Origin: Belliella kenyensis
Lineage (GTDB): Bacteria > Bacteroidota > Bacteroidia > Cytophagales > Cyclobacteriaceae
DNA: 64,000 nt
Reading direction: 5' to 3'
NCBI RefSeq assembly: GCF_022549675.1
Contig: NZ_JAKZGR010000002.1
Coordinates: 124,001-188,000 of the forward strand
Both the position numbers and the translations under genes were made by a program. The notes beneath the pieces are model-generated. The model searched no databases and was not told where the DNA came from. It saw only the letters and a program-made list of their open reading frames with translations. Shown piece by piece: positions 29,527 through 38,054 of this stretch. Every line of letters starts with the position of its first letter. Positions within the stretch are counted from its first letter, which is position 1.

Positions 29527-31044
29527 TTACAATGGTATTCTATTTCTGAATAAGGTTTGAATTTCCTTTTTTTCAAATGCCAAAATTAGAATAACAAAAG
29601 GAATGACCATCAGGTTTTTGAGTAAAAATTGTAAAATTTGGTTTTCTGTTTCTAAAAAGAATCCTGCATAGCTCAAAGTAGATGCTAACAGGATGTATGT
29701 TAGACCTTTTAGAAGTTTGTATGGAATTGGGAAGTACCTTTGACCATAGAAATAGCAAAGTGCCGACATGATGAAGTAGCAAGAAATGGTGCTTAAGGCT
29801 GCGCCCATGTAGCCTATTTTCGGAACGAAAATAAAGATGACGATAACGGTTACGATAGCTCCAATCAGGGTGAAATAAAAACTGTATTTCGTTTGATCTG
29901 TGAGCTTGAACCAGATGCTTAAGTTAAAGTAAATCCCTAAAAACAAATACCCTAAAAGGAGGATCGGTACAATGTACATGACTTCCATGTATTCCTCTTC
30001 TACCAAGATGAACTTGCCCAAAATGTTAAGATTTACAGACACCATGATCATCAATAAGCTGCAAAATATAATGAATGCATGCATTACTTTGGCAAAAAGC
30101 AGGGGGCTGTTTTTATCTGTAGATTGATTGAAGAAAAAAGGCTCTGCTGCAAACTTGAAAGCTTGAATAATCAAACTCATGAATATGGCAAGCTTGAAAT
30201 TGGCTCCGAAAATACCACCAGCCTCTCTAGGGGTCAATCCAGGGTAAAAATTCTCCGGGATGACGAATTCAAAAATTGACCTAGAGAAAACTTCGTTAGT
30301 TACCCCTGCCAAACCCATAAAGAATAGAGGGATGGCGTATTTCCACATGGGCTTGATATATTCCCATTCAATTTTGAAAGTGAAGAATCCACTTAGCATA
30401 AACAAAATTGGAATCATGACTGCGTTTGCAATAAGATTCGCTATAAGAATATATTCTATGCCCCAGTCAGGCTGATATAGGGCTCCTACGGTATTTTGAA
30501 GTCCTGTCAAATAGTCACCATTCCAAATATGGTATCCAACTGAAATCATCAGGATATTTAGACCCACATTTAATAAAATATTGCCTAGTTTTGAAAGCGC
30601 AAATTTCAAAGGCTTGTTCTCAACGCGCAATTTTGCATAAGGTATAGCAAGGACAGCATCAATAGCCAAAATAGCGGCCACCCATTTGAAAAGATATGCT
30701 TTCCCGGGGTAGTTTAGCCATATACTTAGTGCTTCTGAGCCAAAGAAAATACATGAACCGAGAATCAATGAGCTGACTAAGAGGAGAGACTGTATTTGTG
30801 CATATACTTTTTTCGGGTCTAGTCCTTTACCTGTGTAGAATCTAAAGAAGGTAGTTTCCATACCATATGTAAAGACTACATTGAAAAATGCGATAAATGC
30901 ATATAAATTAGTAAATGACCCCAAGGCATCTTTGTCCAAATAGATGATATATAGGGGTAGAAGGAAAAAGTTTATCGTCCTTCCTAGAATACTACTAATA
31001 CCATAGATGGCAGTTTGACCAGCAAGTTTTTTCAGTTGACTCAT
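29527..31044 (-). CDS. MATE-like flippase / polysaccharide biosynthesis protein
   Basis: A 505-residue polytopic membrane protein with about 12-14 helices, of the MOP (Wzx/MurJ-like) flippase superfamily. The N-terminus (LKKLAGQTAIYGISSILGRTINFFLLPLY) is the usual start of Bacteroidota lipopolysaccharide/oligosaccharide flippases. It presumably flips an undecaprenyl-linked saccharide. No glycosyltransferases are adjacent, so the substrate is unknown. Its ATG lies directly after the U-run of a terminator hairpin that ends the upstream hydratase gene. Confidence 0.85.
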   Translation of the reverse strand: MSQLKKLAGQTAIYGISSILGRTINFFLLPLYIIYLDKDALGSFTNLYAFIAFFNVVFTYGMETTFFRFYTGKGLDPKKVYAQIQSLLLVSSLILGSCIFFGSEALSIWLNYPGKAYLFKWVAAILAIDAVLAIPYAKLRVENKPLKFALSKLGNILLNVGLNILMISVGYHIWNGDYLTGLQNTVGALYQPDWGIEYILIANLIANAVMIPILFMLSGFFTFKIEWEYIKPMWKYAIPLFFMGLAGVTNEVFSRSIFEFVIPENFYPGLTPREAGGIFGANFKLAIFMSLIIQAFKFAAEPFFFNQSTDKNSPLLFAKVMHAFIIFCSLLMIMVSVNLNILGKFILVEEEYMEVMYIVPILLLGYLFLGIYFNLSIWFKLTDQTKYSFYFTLIGAIVTVIVIFIFVPKIGYMGAALSTISCYFIMSALCYFYGQRYFPIPYKLLKGLTYILLASTLSYAGFFLETENQILQFLLKNLMVIPFVILILAFEKKEIQTLFRNRIPL

Positions 31045-31046
31045 TG

Positions 31047-31077
31047 AAAAAAAGAAAAAGGGGAGTTATTCCCCTTT
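31047..31077 (-). terminator. Terminator or attenuator between the hydratase and flippase genes
   Basis: Minus-strand hairpin AAAGGGGA (31077-31070), loop of 5, TCCCCTTT (31064-31057), followed by a U-rich run of about 10 nt. It covers the stop codon of the hydratase gene and its U-run ends 2 nt before the flippase start codon. Confidence 0.65.
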
Positions 31078-31851
31078 GAAAATTGGTTTTCTTTTTTCTA
31101 GAAATGCAGAAGTTCCTTCTTTATAATCTCCAGATTTCACACACCTTGCAAAGCTGTTGGCTTCTGTTTGGTATCCGTTTTCTTCTCTATTATATACAGA
31201 ATTGACACAGTCCACGATCATTCCTATAGCCAATGGCGCTTTGGTCATGATTTTTTTGAGGATGTCCTCGGCTTGTGCTATAGCTTCCTCTTTGGTAGCT
31301 AAAATATGATTGACTAATCCTAGTCTTTTGGCTTCTTCAGCACCGATCATATCACCTGTCATCATCAATTCATTGGCTTTTCCTCTTCCGATGAGAAAGG
31401 TGAGTCGCTGCGTGCCTCCATAGCCAGGGATGATACCTAGGTTTACTTCAGGTTGGCCAAACTTCGCATTGGCTACTGCTACCCGCATATGACATGCCAT
31501 CGCTAATTCGCAGCCACCTCCCAAAGCAAATCCATTGATTACAGCAATTACTGGCTTGTGGCAATTCTCTATCAGGCTAAAGACTTCCTGACCATTCTCT
31601 GCAAACTTTCTTGCATTTAGCTCATTAAGTTCTGCAATTTCGCTAATGTCTGCACCTGCAATAAAGGATTTTTCTCCTGATCCAGTGATGATGACACCTT
31701 TGATTTCTTTGTTGTCTACTACTTCATTAAAAATATTTCTGATTTCCTCAAGGGTATCAAAATTGAGCGCATTGAGTTTGGATTCTCTGTTAACTGTCAG
31801 ATAGAGAATGCCTTCTTTTTCTTCAGAAAGTATGTTTTTAGTTTCAGCCAT
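31066..31851 (-). CDS. Enoyl-CoA hydratase/isomerase family protein
   Basis: A 261-residue crotonase. It hydrates 2-enoyl-CoA thioesters, most likely in fatty acid or butanoate metabolism. The oxyanion-hole segments are SFIAGADISE (about 60-69) and GFALGGGCELAMACHMRVA (about 108-126). The two catalytic Glu positions are in GGGCELA and in PEVNLGIIPGYGGTQRL (about 137-153). The C-terminal FARCVKSGDYKEGTSAFLEKRKP is typical. It is monocistronic: its own promoter lies at 31875-31905 and a terminator covers its stop. Confidence 0.92.
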   Translation of the reverse strand: MAETKNILSEEKEGILYLTVNRESKLNALNFDTLEEIRNIFNEVVDNKEIKGVIITGSGEKSFIAGADISEIAELNELNARKFAENGQEVFSLIENCHKPVIAVINGFALGGGCELAMACHMRVAVANAKFGQPEVNLGIIPGYGGTQRLTFLIGRGKANELMMTGDMIGAEEAKRLGLVNHILATKEEAIAQAEDILKKIMTKAPLAIGMIVDCVNSVYNREENGYQTEANSFARCVKSGDYKEGTSAFLEKRKPIFKGE

Positions 31852-31874
31852 GTGTTTTGGTGAATGTTAGGGAT

Positions 31875-31905
31875 CAAATATACAAGTAGGGATTTCAATC
31901 CCAAA
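31875..31905 (-). promoter_or_regulatory. Promoter of the enoyl-CoA hydratase gene
   Basis: Minus strand: TTTG (31905-31902), 19-bp spacer, TATATTTG (31882-31875), a perfect Bacteroidota consensus promoter. Predicted start near 31869, about 18 nt before the ATG. Confidence 0.75.
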
Positions 31906-32006
31906 AGAAATATGGGGAAATTACTCATTACATAAACTGGGTAAGGTTTTTGTGGTAAAAAAAAGTGCATTATTTATAACATGATATTGTGCTAATTTAT
32001 AATAGG

Positions 32007-32042
32007 TTTAAGACTCGCCTTAAATCAATTTTGTTATTTTTG
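32007..32042 (+). promoter_or_regulatory. Putative icd promoter with overlapping palindrome
   Basis: A -7 element TATTTTTG lies at 32035-32042. The place of the -33 box is taken by a perfect inverted repeat, TTTAAG-N6-CTTAAA (32007-32024). Predicted transcription starts near 32048, about 29 nt before icd. The palindrome could be an operator or activator site. Confidence 0.45.
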
Positions 32043-32076
32043 TCACAATTCGAATTTTCAACTTAATAAAATACAT

Positions 32077-33531
32077 ATGTCATCAAAAACAAAAATTACT
32101 GTCGCTTATGGGGATGGGATTGGACCAGAGATCATGGAAGCAACGCTCAAAATTCTAGAAGCCGCTGGAGCCCAACTGGAATATGATGTGATAGAGATTG
32201 GCGAACAAGTATATTTGAAAGGAATCAGTTCGGGAATGGAGCCTCAAGCTTTTGAGTCCTTGAAGGAGACCAAAGTATTTTTGAAGGCACCGATAACTAC
32301 ACCTCAGGGCGGAGGATTTAAAAGCCTTAATGTAACCACAAGAACTTCTTTTGGTCTTTTTGCAAATGTGAGACCTTGTAAGGCATATTCTCCATACATC
32401 AAAACGCATTATCCAGAGACAGATTTGGTAATCATCCGTGAGAATGAAGAAGATTTATATGCTGGAATTGAGCATAGACAGACCCAGGAAGTCGTTCAAA
32501 GTCTCAAACTAATATCTAAACCAGGATCTGAAAAGATCATCAGGTATGCATTTGAATATGCCCGTAAATATGGTAGAAAAAAAGTCACTTGTATGACAAA
32601 AGACAATATCATGAAATTAGCTGATGGTCTTTTTCACAAAACTTTCGATGCGGTCGCTAAGGAATATCCTGATATTCAAACGGATCACAAGATCATTGAT
32701 ATAGGTTCAGCACTGATTGCTGAGAGACCGCAAACCTTTGACGTGATTGTTACTTTGAACTTGTATGGTGATATTATATCTGATATTGCTGCACAAGTAA
32801 CAGGATCTGTGGGTCTTGGTGGATCCGCTAATGTGGGCGAGGAAGTGGCTATGTTTGAAGCTATACATGGTTCTGCTCCAGATATTGCTGGTATGGATAT
32901 GGCGAATCCTTCAGGGTTATTGAATGGCGCTATTTCTATGTTGGTTCACATTGGCCAACCAGCAGTAGCAGAGAAAGTAGCCAATGCATGGATGAGAACA
33001 TTGGAAGATGGTATTCATACAGGAGATATTTACCAAGAAGGTAAATCTAAAGAAAAAGTGGGAACTCAAGCTTTTGCACAAGCTGTAATTGAGAGGCTAG
33101 GTCAGATGCCTAATAATATGAAGCCTGCTGTATTTGATAAATCTTCTACTGACCCGATCACCATCAAGCTATCTCCAGCAGTGAAGACTGAAAAAAAACT
33201 GATTGGGGTTGATGTCTTTGTAGATTGGGATGAAGAAGGTAGAGACCCTAATGCACTAGGTGATGCTTTGAGGAAAGCGGATGCTGATGGATTGGTGTTG
33301 CAGTTGATTACAAATAGAGGTATCAAAGTCTATCCAGGTGGCATGAAAGAGACATTCTGCACGGATCATTGGAGATGCAGGTTCCAAAAGGCCGATCAAT
33401 CACCTGTGACACATTCTCAAATATTAGATTTGATGAATCAAGTGGCTGGATTAGGATTCGATTTCATCAAGTCTGAAAACTTATATTCATTTGATGGCGT
33501 AAGAGCTTATAGCTTGTCTCAAGGAGAATAG
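32077..33531 (+). CDS. icd: NADP-dependent isocitrate dehydrogenase (long, Thermus-type)
   Basis: A TCA-cycle enzyme that oxidises isocitrate to 2-oxoglutarate and CO2. The 484-residue form has the beta-decarboxylating dehydrogenase core (about 1-340) and a C-terminal extra domain (about 350-484), as in the Thermus-type enzymes. Core motifs include AYGDGIGPEIM, the substrate loop SLNVTTRTSFGLFANVRP, RENEEDLYAG, NLYGDIISDIAAQ (metal Asp residues) and EAIHGSAPDIAGM. The gene is monocistronic, between its own promoter and a strong bidirectional terminator. Confidence 0.95.
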   Translation: MSSKTKITVAYGDGIGPEIMEATLKILEAAGAQLEYDVIEIGEQVYLKGISSGMEPQAFESLKETKVFLKAPITTPQGGGFKSLNVTTRTSFGLFANVRPCKAYSPYIKTHYPETDLVIIRENEEDLYAGIEHRQTQEVVQSLKLISKPGSEKIIRYAFEYARKYGRKKVTCMTKDNIMKLADGLFHKTFDAVAKEYPDIQTDHKIIDIGSALIAERPQTFDVIVTLNLYGDIISDIAAQVTGSVGLGGSANVGEEVAMFEAIHGSAPDIAGMDMANPSGLLNGAISMLVHIGQPAVAEKVANAWMRTLEDGIHTGDIYQEGKSKEKVGTQAFAQAVIERLGQMPNNMKPAVFDKSSTDPITIKLSPAVKTEKKLIGVDVFVDWDEEGRDPNALGDALRKADADGLVLQLITNRGIKVYPGGMKETFCTDHWRCRFQKADQSPVTHSQILDLMNQVAGLGFDFIKSENLYSFDGVRAYSLSQGE

Positions 33532-33552
33532 GCTTGAATTTTAATATAATGT

Positions 33553-33596
33553 AAAAAAAAGGAAGCGACTTTTCTAAAAGGCGCTTCCTTTTTTTT
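33553..33596. terminator. Bidirectional intrinsic terminator
   Basis: Eight A, stem GGAAGCG (33561-33567), one A/G mismatch, inner stem CTTTT/AAAAG around a 2-nt loop, stem CGCTTCC (33582-33588), eight T. It serves convergent icd and the GH43 gene. Confidence 0.92.
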
Positions 33597-34608
33597 AGTC
33601 TTTAGTTTTTTGACCAAAGTCAGGAAAACCACTATTTGTCCATTTCACAACTCTAGCTCTAGTGGCTCGATTTGGATCTGAGAGTTCGTGTCCTATGATT
33701 TCCTTGTAATCTCTTGCGTGATAGATCATAATGACCGTTTCATTATCTTCAGCCAAAGTAAAAGAGTTGTGTCCAGGTCCATACCTGTCAAGATCTTCAT
33801 TGGTGTAAAAGACTGGGCCTGGAGATTTGTTCCAGTTGGCAATATCCATGATATCTTTATCTTCATCTATCCACATCATACCTAGACAATAGTTTTCATT
33901 GGTCGCACTTGCAGAGTAGGTTACGAAGATTTTCCCATTTCTTTTGAGTACTGCTGGTCCTTCATTGACATTGTACTTCACCCTTTCCCAATCAAACTCA
34001 GGCTCTGTAAGCACCAATTCGGGCCCGGTGAGTGTGATGGGGTCTTTCATTTGGGACATAACCAAAGCTGTCCCATGATCACCACCTCGTACATTTTGAG
34101 CCCAGATGGTGTACAGTTTTCCATTATGTTCAAATACAGTGGCATCTAAAGAAAACGAATCTATCTTGGATATTACTTGACCTTCTTCCTTCCAGCCACT
34201 TTGCATAGGGTCTTTTGCATCAAGAGAAAGTGCCCACATCCTGATGTTCCAAATGTTTTCAGCTTCACCTGCTGCAAAATAGATGTACCATTTTCCGTCG
34301 ATTCTGTGTAACTCTGGCGCCCAGATGTGATGTCCCATTTTTCCAGTGGGGTGCTTAGTCCATATTACTTTTTCTTCTGCTTGTTTTAGTCCATTTATAG
34401 TTTTTGCTTTTCGAAGTACGATCCTGTCGTACTCTGGTACGGTAGCAATCAAGTAGTAAGTGCCATCTGAATCCTTATAAACCCACGGATCCGCACGTTG
34501 TTCTGCGATTGGGTTTTGAAATTCAATTTCGGTGTTTTGAGCAATTGATGTTGCAATGGTGGCGATATTTATCAAAAGAGCCACTGTGATGCAGGTTAAA
34601 TTTTTCAT
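33595..34608 (-). CDS. Glycoside hydrolase family 43 protein
   Basis: A 337-residue exported (signal peptide ending near TSIAQ) five-bladed propeller glycosidase, probably an alpha-L-arabinofuranosidase or related enzyme of plant or algal polysaccharide breakdown. The three GH43 acidic residues are in place: Asp in QRADPWVYKD (general base, about 40), Asp in FSLDATVFEH (about 154) and Glu in NEGPAVLKR (general acid, about 217). A likely metal-site His is in RYGPGHNSF. No SusC/SusD pair or other glycosidase is near, so it is not part of a visible polysaccharide utilisation locus. It lies divergent from the cbb3 operon. Confidence 0.9.
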   Translation of the reverse strand: MKNLTCITVALLINIATIATSIAQNTEIEFQNPIAEQRADPWVYKDSDGTYYLIATVPEYDRIVLRKAKTINGLKQAEEKVIWTKHPTGKMGHHIWAPELHRIDGKWYIYFAAGEAENIWNIRMWALSLDAKDPMQSGWKEEGQVISKIDSFSLDATVFEHNGKLYTIWAQNVRGGDHGTALVMSQMKDPITLTGPELVLTEPEFDWERVKYNVNEGPAVLKRNGKIFVTYSASATNENYCLGMMWIDEDKDIMDIANWNKSPGPVFYTNEDLDRYGPGHNSFTLAEDNETVIMIYHARDYKEIIGHELSDPNRATRARVVKWTNSGFPDFGQKTKD

Positions 34609-34690
34609 CGGGTTATATTATTCATTTGACTAAGTGAAAATTTAGCAGTATAAAATTAGTGTATTTTTGACATTTAAAAAACCATTTTTT

Positions 34691-34756
34691 ATGATTTAAA
34701 TCATGTTTGCTCCTTTTTCTTGTCAGTTAATTCCATTGTCCCCTCCGCTAGTTTTG
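34691..34756 (+). promoter_or_regulatory. Crp/Fnr-type site and -7 element driving the cbb3 operon
   Basis: ATGATTTAAATCAT (34691-34704) is a perfect 14-bp palindrome with the Fnr core TGAT-N4-ATCA. A full -7 element TAGTTTTG lies at 34749-34756 with no -33 match 19 bp before it, as expected of an activator-dependent promoter. The palindrome centre (34697.5) is 58.5 bp before the last G of the -7 box, about -64 from the predicted start, consistent with class I activation. The hemN promoter has the same spacing. Confidence 0.65.
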
Positions 34757-34778
34757 TCATGTGATAAATGGAAAAAAG

Positions 34779-35414
34779 ATGCAAGGTGATTCAAACAACA
34801 TATCAAACTCAGCAATGCCCGAAGCGCTTATAACAAGGCATTTTTGTGGAAGTTTGCCAAAGGGTTTTTCTGAACATGTAAGGAGTTCAGCATCTGGGAT
34901 CAATTGTGATCTGCATTCCTCAGCCACTTTGATGACGGCGCATCTGCCAGAGGTTCTAAATTGGCTTCATGGCATGGAGATTCCAAAAGACATGCTGTCT
35001 GTACCATGCCCTACTCCTGTGTTATTATATGATGAAGAGCTTTCTATGGATCATTTGCTCTTTCATTATGATGGAACTCCGTCTTCAGCTTCATTGATCC
35101 GGAATTTTATCATGCTTTTTGAAAAAAACATTAATTCCAGCAGAGCCACAATTATTTCACCATCATTTATACCAAAATCAAAGCAAAAGGAAGAACAAGA
35201 TATCATCCAGTTGGTAGGTAGTGCTACTGCCGAGACGTCATTCATTAAGTTGAATTTTAATAGAATAGGAGACTTTTGGTCTTATGCCGTAAAACACGAA
35301 TGTACGGTGCTAGTCACCACAAAAGCATATCAAGCGGATTTGGCCAAAGTCCTATTTCATTTTTACAAAGGAGGGATGTGGTATAGCAAACTTTCTTTCT
35401 ACTTAGCATACTAA
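34779..35414 (+). CDS. Uncharacterised leader protein of the cbb3 operon, possibly universal-stress-protein-like
   Basis: A protein of about 211 residues with no signal peptide or membrane helix, first in the cbb3 oxidase operon and 15 bp before ccoI. I do not recognise it with certainty. A central stretch (VLLYDEELSMDHLLFHYDGTPSSASLIRNF in part) recalls the DGS.xs..A turn of universal stress proteins, but the ATP-binding GxxGx9GS motif is not evident. I chose the ATG at 34779 over the in-frame GTG at 34761, because the -7 box at 34749-34756 predicts that transcription begins at about the GTG itself. A soluble accessory or regulatory role in cbb3 biogenesis is suggested by position only. Confidence 0.6.
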   Translation: MQGDSNNISNSAMPEALITRHFCGSLPKGFSEHVRSSASGINCDLHSSATLMTAHLPEVLNWLHGMEIPKDMLSVPCPTPVLLYDEELSMDHLLFHYDGTPSSASLIRNFIMLFEKNINSSRATIISPSFIPKSKQKEEQDIIQLVGSATAETSFIKLNFNRIGDFWSYAVKHECTVLVTTKAYQADLAKVLFHFYKGGMWYSKLSFYLAY

Positions 35415-35429
35415 GACCTCAGCAGATTC

Positions 35430-37868
35430 ATGTCAAGCAAAACCTTACATATCGCCAATCAGACTACTACTTGTTATCACTGTGGGGAACAATGTGTAGA
35501 TGAAATTCTGTATGCTGAAGATAAACCATTCTGTTGCACTGGATGTAAGTTAGTATATGAAGTATTGAATGAAAACGACCTGTGTACTTACTATGAGATT
35601 GAAAATCAGCCAGGGAAACGTCAAAAGATTTCCACATCTGGGGATAATAGGTTTGATTACCTAGAAGATGAAGACGTTACGGCAAAGCTGTTGGATTTTA
35701 AGAATGATGAATTGTCCCATGTGACATTTAATATACCACTGATTCATTGTGCATCATGTATTTGGCTATTGGAGAATCTTCACAAGATAAATCCAGCTAT
35801 ACTTTCGGGTAGAGTGGACTTTATTCGGAAAAATGTACAGGTCAAATTCAATCATCAAGAAATTTCTTTGAGGGAAGTGGTAGTACTTTTGTCAAGTATT
35901 GGCTATGAACCTAGACTGAATCTGTCAGATGTTGAAGGTAAAAAGGGCAGGTCAACAGTTGACAGGAGATTAATTAAAAAGCTAGCAGTAGCAGGCTTCT
36001 GTTTTGGAAATATGATGTTATTCAGCCTTCCAGAGTACTTTTCAGAGGCCGAACTATTAGGGAATGGTTTCAAGAAAACCTTCAATTACCTCAATGTATT
36101 ACTTTCCTTACCTGTATTTTTTTACGCTGCCACAGATTATTACAAATCAGCTTGGCTTTCTATCAAGGGTAGAAATGTCAACATGGATGTACCCATAGCA
36201 ATAGGCATTGTCACACTCTTTTTATATAGTCTTTATGATATTTTTATGCTTCATCAGGAGGGGTATATGGATACTCTAGGTGGGTTGTTATTCTTTTTGC
36301 TGATAGGGAAACTTTATCAGCAAAAAACCTATGATACGCTCTCATTTGATCGTGATTACAAGTCATATTTTCCAGTTGCTGTTACAAAAGTAGTCAAAGA
36401 TAGGGAAGAGGTAATACCTCTAGGTAAGCTTAAGGTTGGAGATTTGATAAAGGTAAGGCATGGAGAACTGATACCAGCCGATAGCATTTTGATCAGTGGG
36501 GATGGATATGTAGATTATAGCTTTGTCACAGGTGAAGAGGTACCAGTTGTCAAAGGTAAAGGATCATTGGTCTATGCTGGAGGGAGGCAAAAGGGACAAT
36601 CATTGACTATGGCTGTTCAGAAGTCTCCTTCTCAAGGCTATCTTACAGGCTTGTGGGATACGGATTCATTTCAAAAGGAGAAAGATCATAGTCTCATTTC
36701 CTTAGCTACGAAAATTTCAGGGAAGTTCACTTTTACCGTATTACTTATAGCTGTTTTATCATTCGGATACTGGATGTCTCAAGGACAGCTTTCAATAGCA
36801 ATATTGTCTTTCACATCAGTTTTGATCATCACATGCCCATGTGCTTTGGCTATGTCTACACCATTCACTTTGGGCAATACTTTACGGGTTTTTGGCCAAG
36901 GAAAATTTTACCTAAAAAATGCTCAAGTATTAGAAAAGATGGCTGAAGTAGATGCCATCATTTTTGATAAAACTGGCACTTTGACAGATCCAAATCAGGC
37001 AAAGGTTGACTATCAAGGCGAAGGTCTATCACTGGTATCAAAAGGTATACTAAAGGCTTTGGTGAGTGAGTCTACACATGCATTAAGCAACAGAATAAAT
37101 GTATGGTTAGGTGAAGTGAAGAAAGCAAAACTTACAGATATAGAGGAATTTTTTGGTAAGGGGTTGCAAGGGAAGTATCATAATCAATTGATCAGGTTAG
37201 GTTCCGCTGAATTTGTGGGAGCTTATGCTGCTTGGCCATTGAATGAAGGAAATCGTGTGTATTTCTCAGTGGAAGGGGTGGTTTTAGGTTGTTTTTACAT
37301 TCAGAGTGGCTTAAGATCAGGAGTAGAAAATGCAATGGATAAGGTAAAAATAGATAGATATATTCATTTACTCTCTGGAGATCAGGATCATGAGAGATTT
37401 CAATTGCAGAAGTTACTTGGTACTGATGTATCCATGAAATTCAATCAGAGCCCCACTGATAAGCTTAATTATATCAAGTCTATCAATCAGAAAGGCTTTA
37501 CGACCATGATGGTAGGTGATGGGTTGAATGATGCTGGAGCGCTTCAAGAGAGTCATGTAGGAGTAGCAGTGACTGATAAAGTTACAAATTTCTCACCAGC
37601 TTCGGACGCTATCATTGATGCATCGGTTTTGGAAAAACTTGCTGATTTTTTGAGCTTTTCCAAATTGAGTAGAAAGATCATAAAAGCCAGCTTCATGCTG
37701 AGCTTTGCCTATAACATACTCGGGATATTCTTTGCAGTGCAGGGCTTGGTAAGTCCTGTGTTTTGTGCGATCCTGATGCCTATCAGTAGTATATCTGTAA
37801 TCTTGTTCACTACCATTAGTACAAATTATATGGCATATAGACGAGGATTGAAAACTAAAATATTCTAG
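35430..37868 (+). CDS. ccoI: Cation-translocating P-type ATPase, CcoI/FixI-like copper transporter
   Basis: An 812-residue P1B ATPase that supplies copper for the CuB site of the cbb3 oxidase. An N-terminal Cys-rich segment (CYHCGEQC ... FCCTGCKLVYEVL, residues about 15-46) and an HMA-like domain with CASC (about 107-110) bind metal. Further on are the phosphatase loop TGEEVPVVKG, the CPC membrane motif ITCPCALAMSTPF (about 470), the phosphorylated Asp in FDKTGTLTD (about 512) and the hinge VGDGLNDAGAL (about 693). The next gene, ccoS, starts 4 bp after its stop, as in many cbb3 clusters. Confidence 0.93.
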   Translation: MSSKTLHIANQTTTCYHCGEQCVDEILYAEDKPFCCTGCKLVYEVLNENDLCTYYEIENQPGKRQKISTSGDNRFDYLEDEDVTAKLLDFKNDELSHVTFNIPLIHCASCIWLLENLHKINPAILSGRVDFIRKNVQVKFNHQEISLREVVVLLSSIGYEPRLNLSDVEGKKGRSTVDRRLIKKLAVAGFCFGNMMLFSLPEYFSEAELLGNGFKKTFNYLNVLLSLPVFFYAATDYYKSAWLSIKGRNVNMDVPIAIGIVTLFLYSLYDIFMLHQEGYMDTLGGLLFFLLIGKLYQQKTYDTLSFDRDYKSYFPVAVTKVVKDREEVIPLGKLKVGDLIKVRHGELIPADSILISGDGYVDYSFVTGEEVPVVKGKGSLVYAGGRQKGQSLTMAVQKSPSQGYLTGLWDTDSFQKEKDHSLISLATKISGKFTFTVLLIAVLSFGYWMSQGQLSIAILSFTSVLIITCPCALAMSTPFTLGNTLRVFGQGKFYLKNAQVLEKMAEVDAIIFDKTGTLTDPNQAKVDYQGEGLSLVSKGILKALVSESTHALSNRINVWLGEVKKAKLTDIEEFFGKGLQGKYHNQLIRLGSAEFVGAYAAWPLNEGNRVYFSVEGVVLGCFYIQSGLRSGVENAMDKVKIDRYIHLLSGDQDHERFQLQKLLGTDVSMKFNQSPTDKLNYIKSINQKGFTTMMVGDGLNDAGALQESHVGVAVTDKVTNFSPASDAIIDASVLEKLADFLSFSKLSRKIIKASFMLSFAYNILGIFFAVQGLVSPVFCAILMPISSISVILFTTISTNYMAYRRGLKTKIF

Positions 37869-37871
37869 CGT

Positions 37872-38054
37872 ATGGAGGTGATATTCATATTGATCGCAGT
37901 CAGCTTGATCATGGCAGGGTCATTTCTATTCTTGTTTTTCAAGGCCATGAAATCAGGGCAATTTGAAGATAATCATACGCCAGCTATTCGAATATTATTC
38001 GAAAATAACCAATCAAAAAAAGAGAAAAAAGTAAAGTCAACTAAATCGAAATGA
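37872..38054 (+). CDS. ccoS: cbb3-type cytochrome oxidase assembly protein CcoS
   Basis: A 60-residue membrane protein needed for cofactor insertion into cbb3 oxidase. One N-terminal helix (IFILIAVSLIMAGSFLFLFF) is followed by the conserved WAxxSGQFDD-like segment, here KAMKSGQFEDNHTPAIRIL. The Lys-rich tail is cytoplasmic. It lies between ccoI (3-bp gap) and ccoNO (4-bp ATGA overlap). Confidence 0.93.
   Translation: MEVIFILIAVSLIMAGSFLFLFFKAMKSGQFEDNHTPAIRILFENNQSKKEKKVKSTKSK

Noticed and set aside
34662-34669. Second TATTTTTG -7 match upstream of the Fnr-type site
   Set aside because: No -33 match, and the palindrome would fall at about +22; the hemN spacing supports the downstream -7 element.
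34761-34778. GTG at 34761 as start of the cbb3 leader gene
   Set aside because: It would coincide with the predicted transcription start (-7 box at 34749-34756); the ATG at 34779 loses only six residues.
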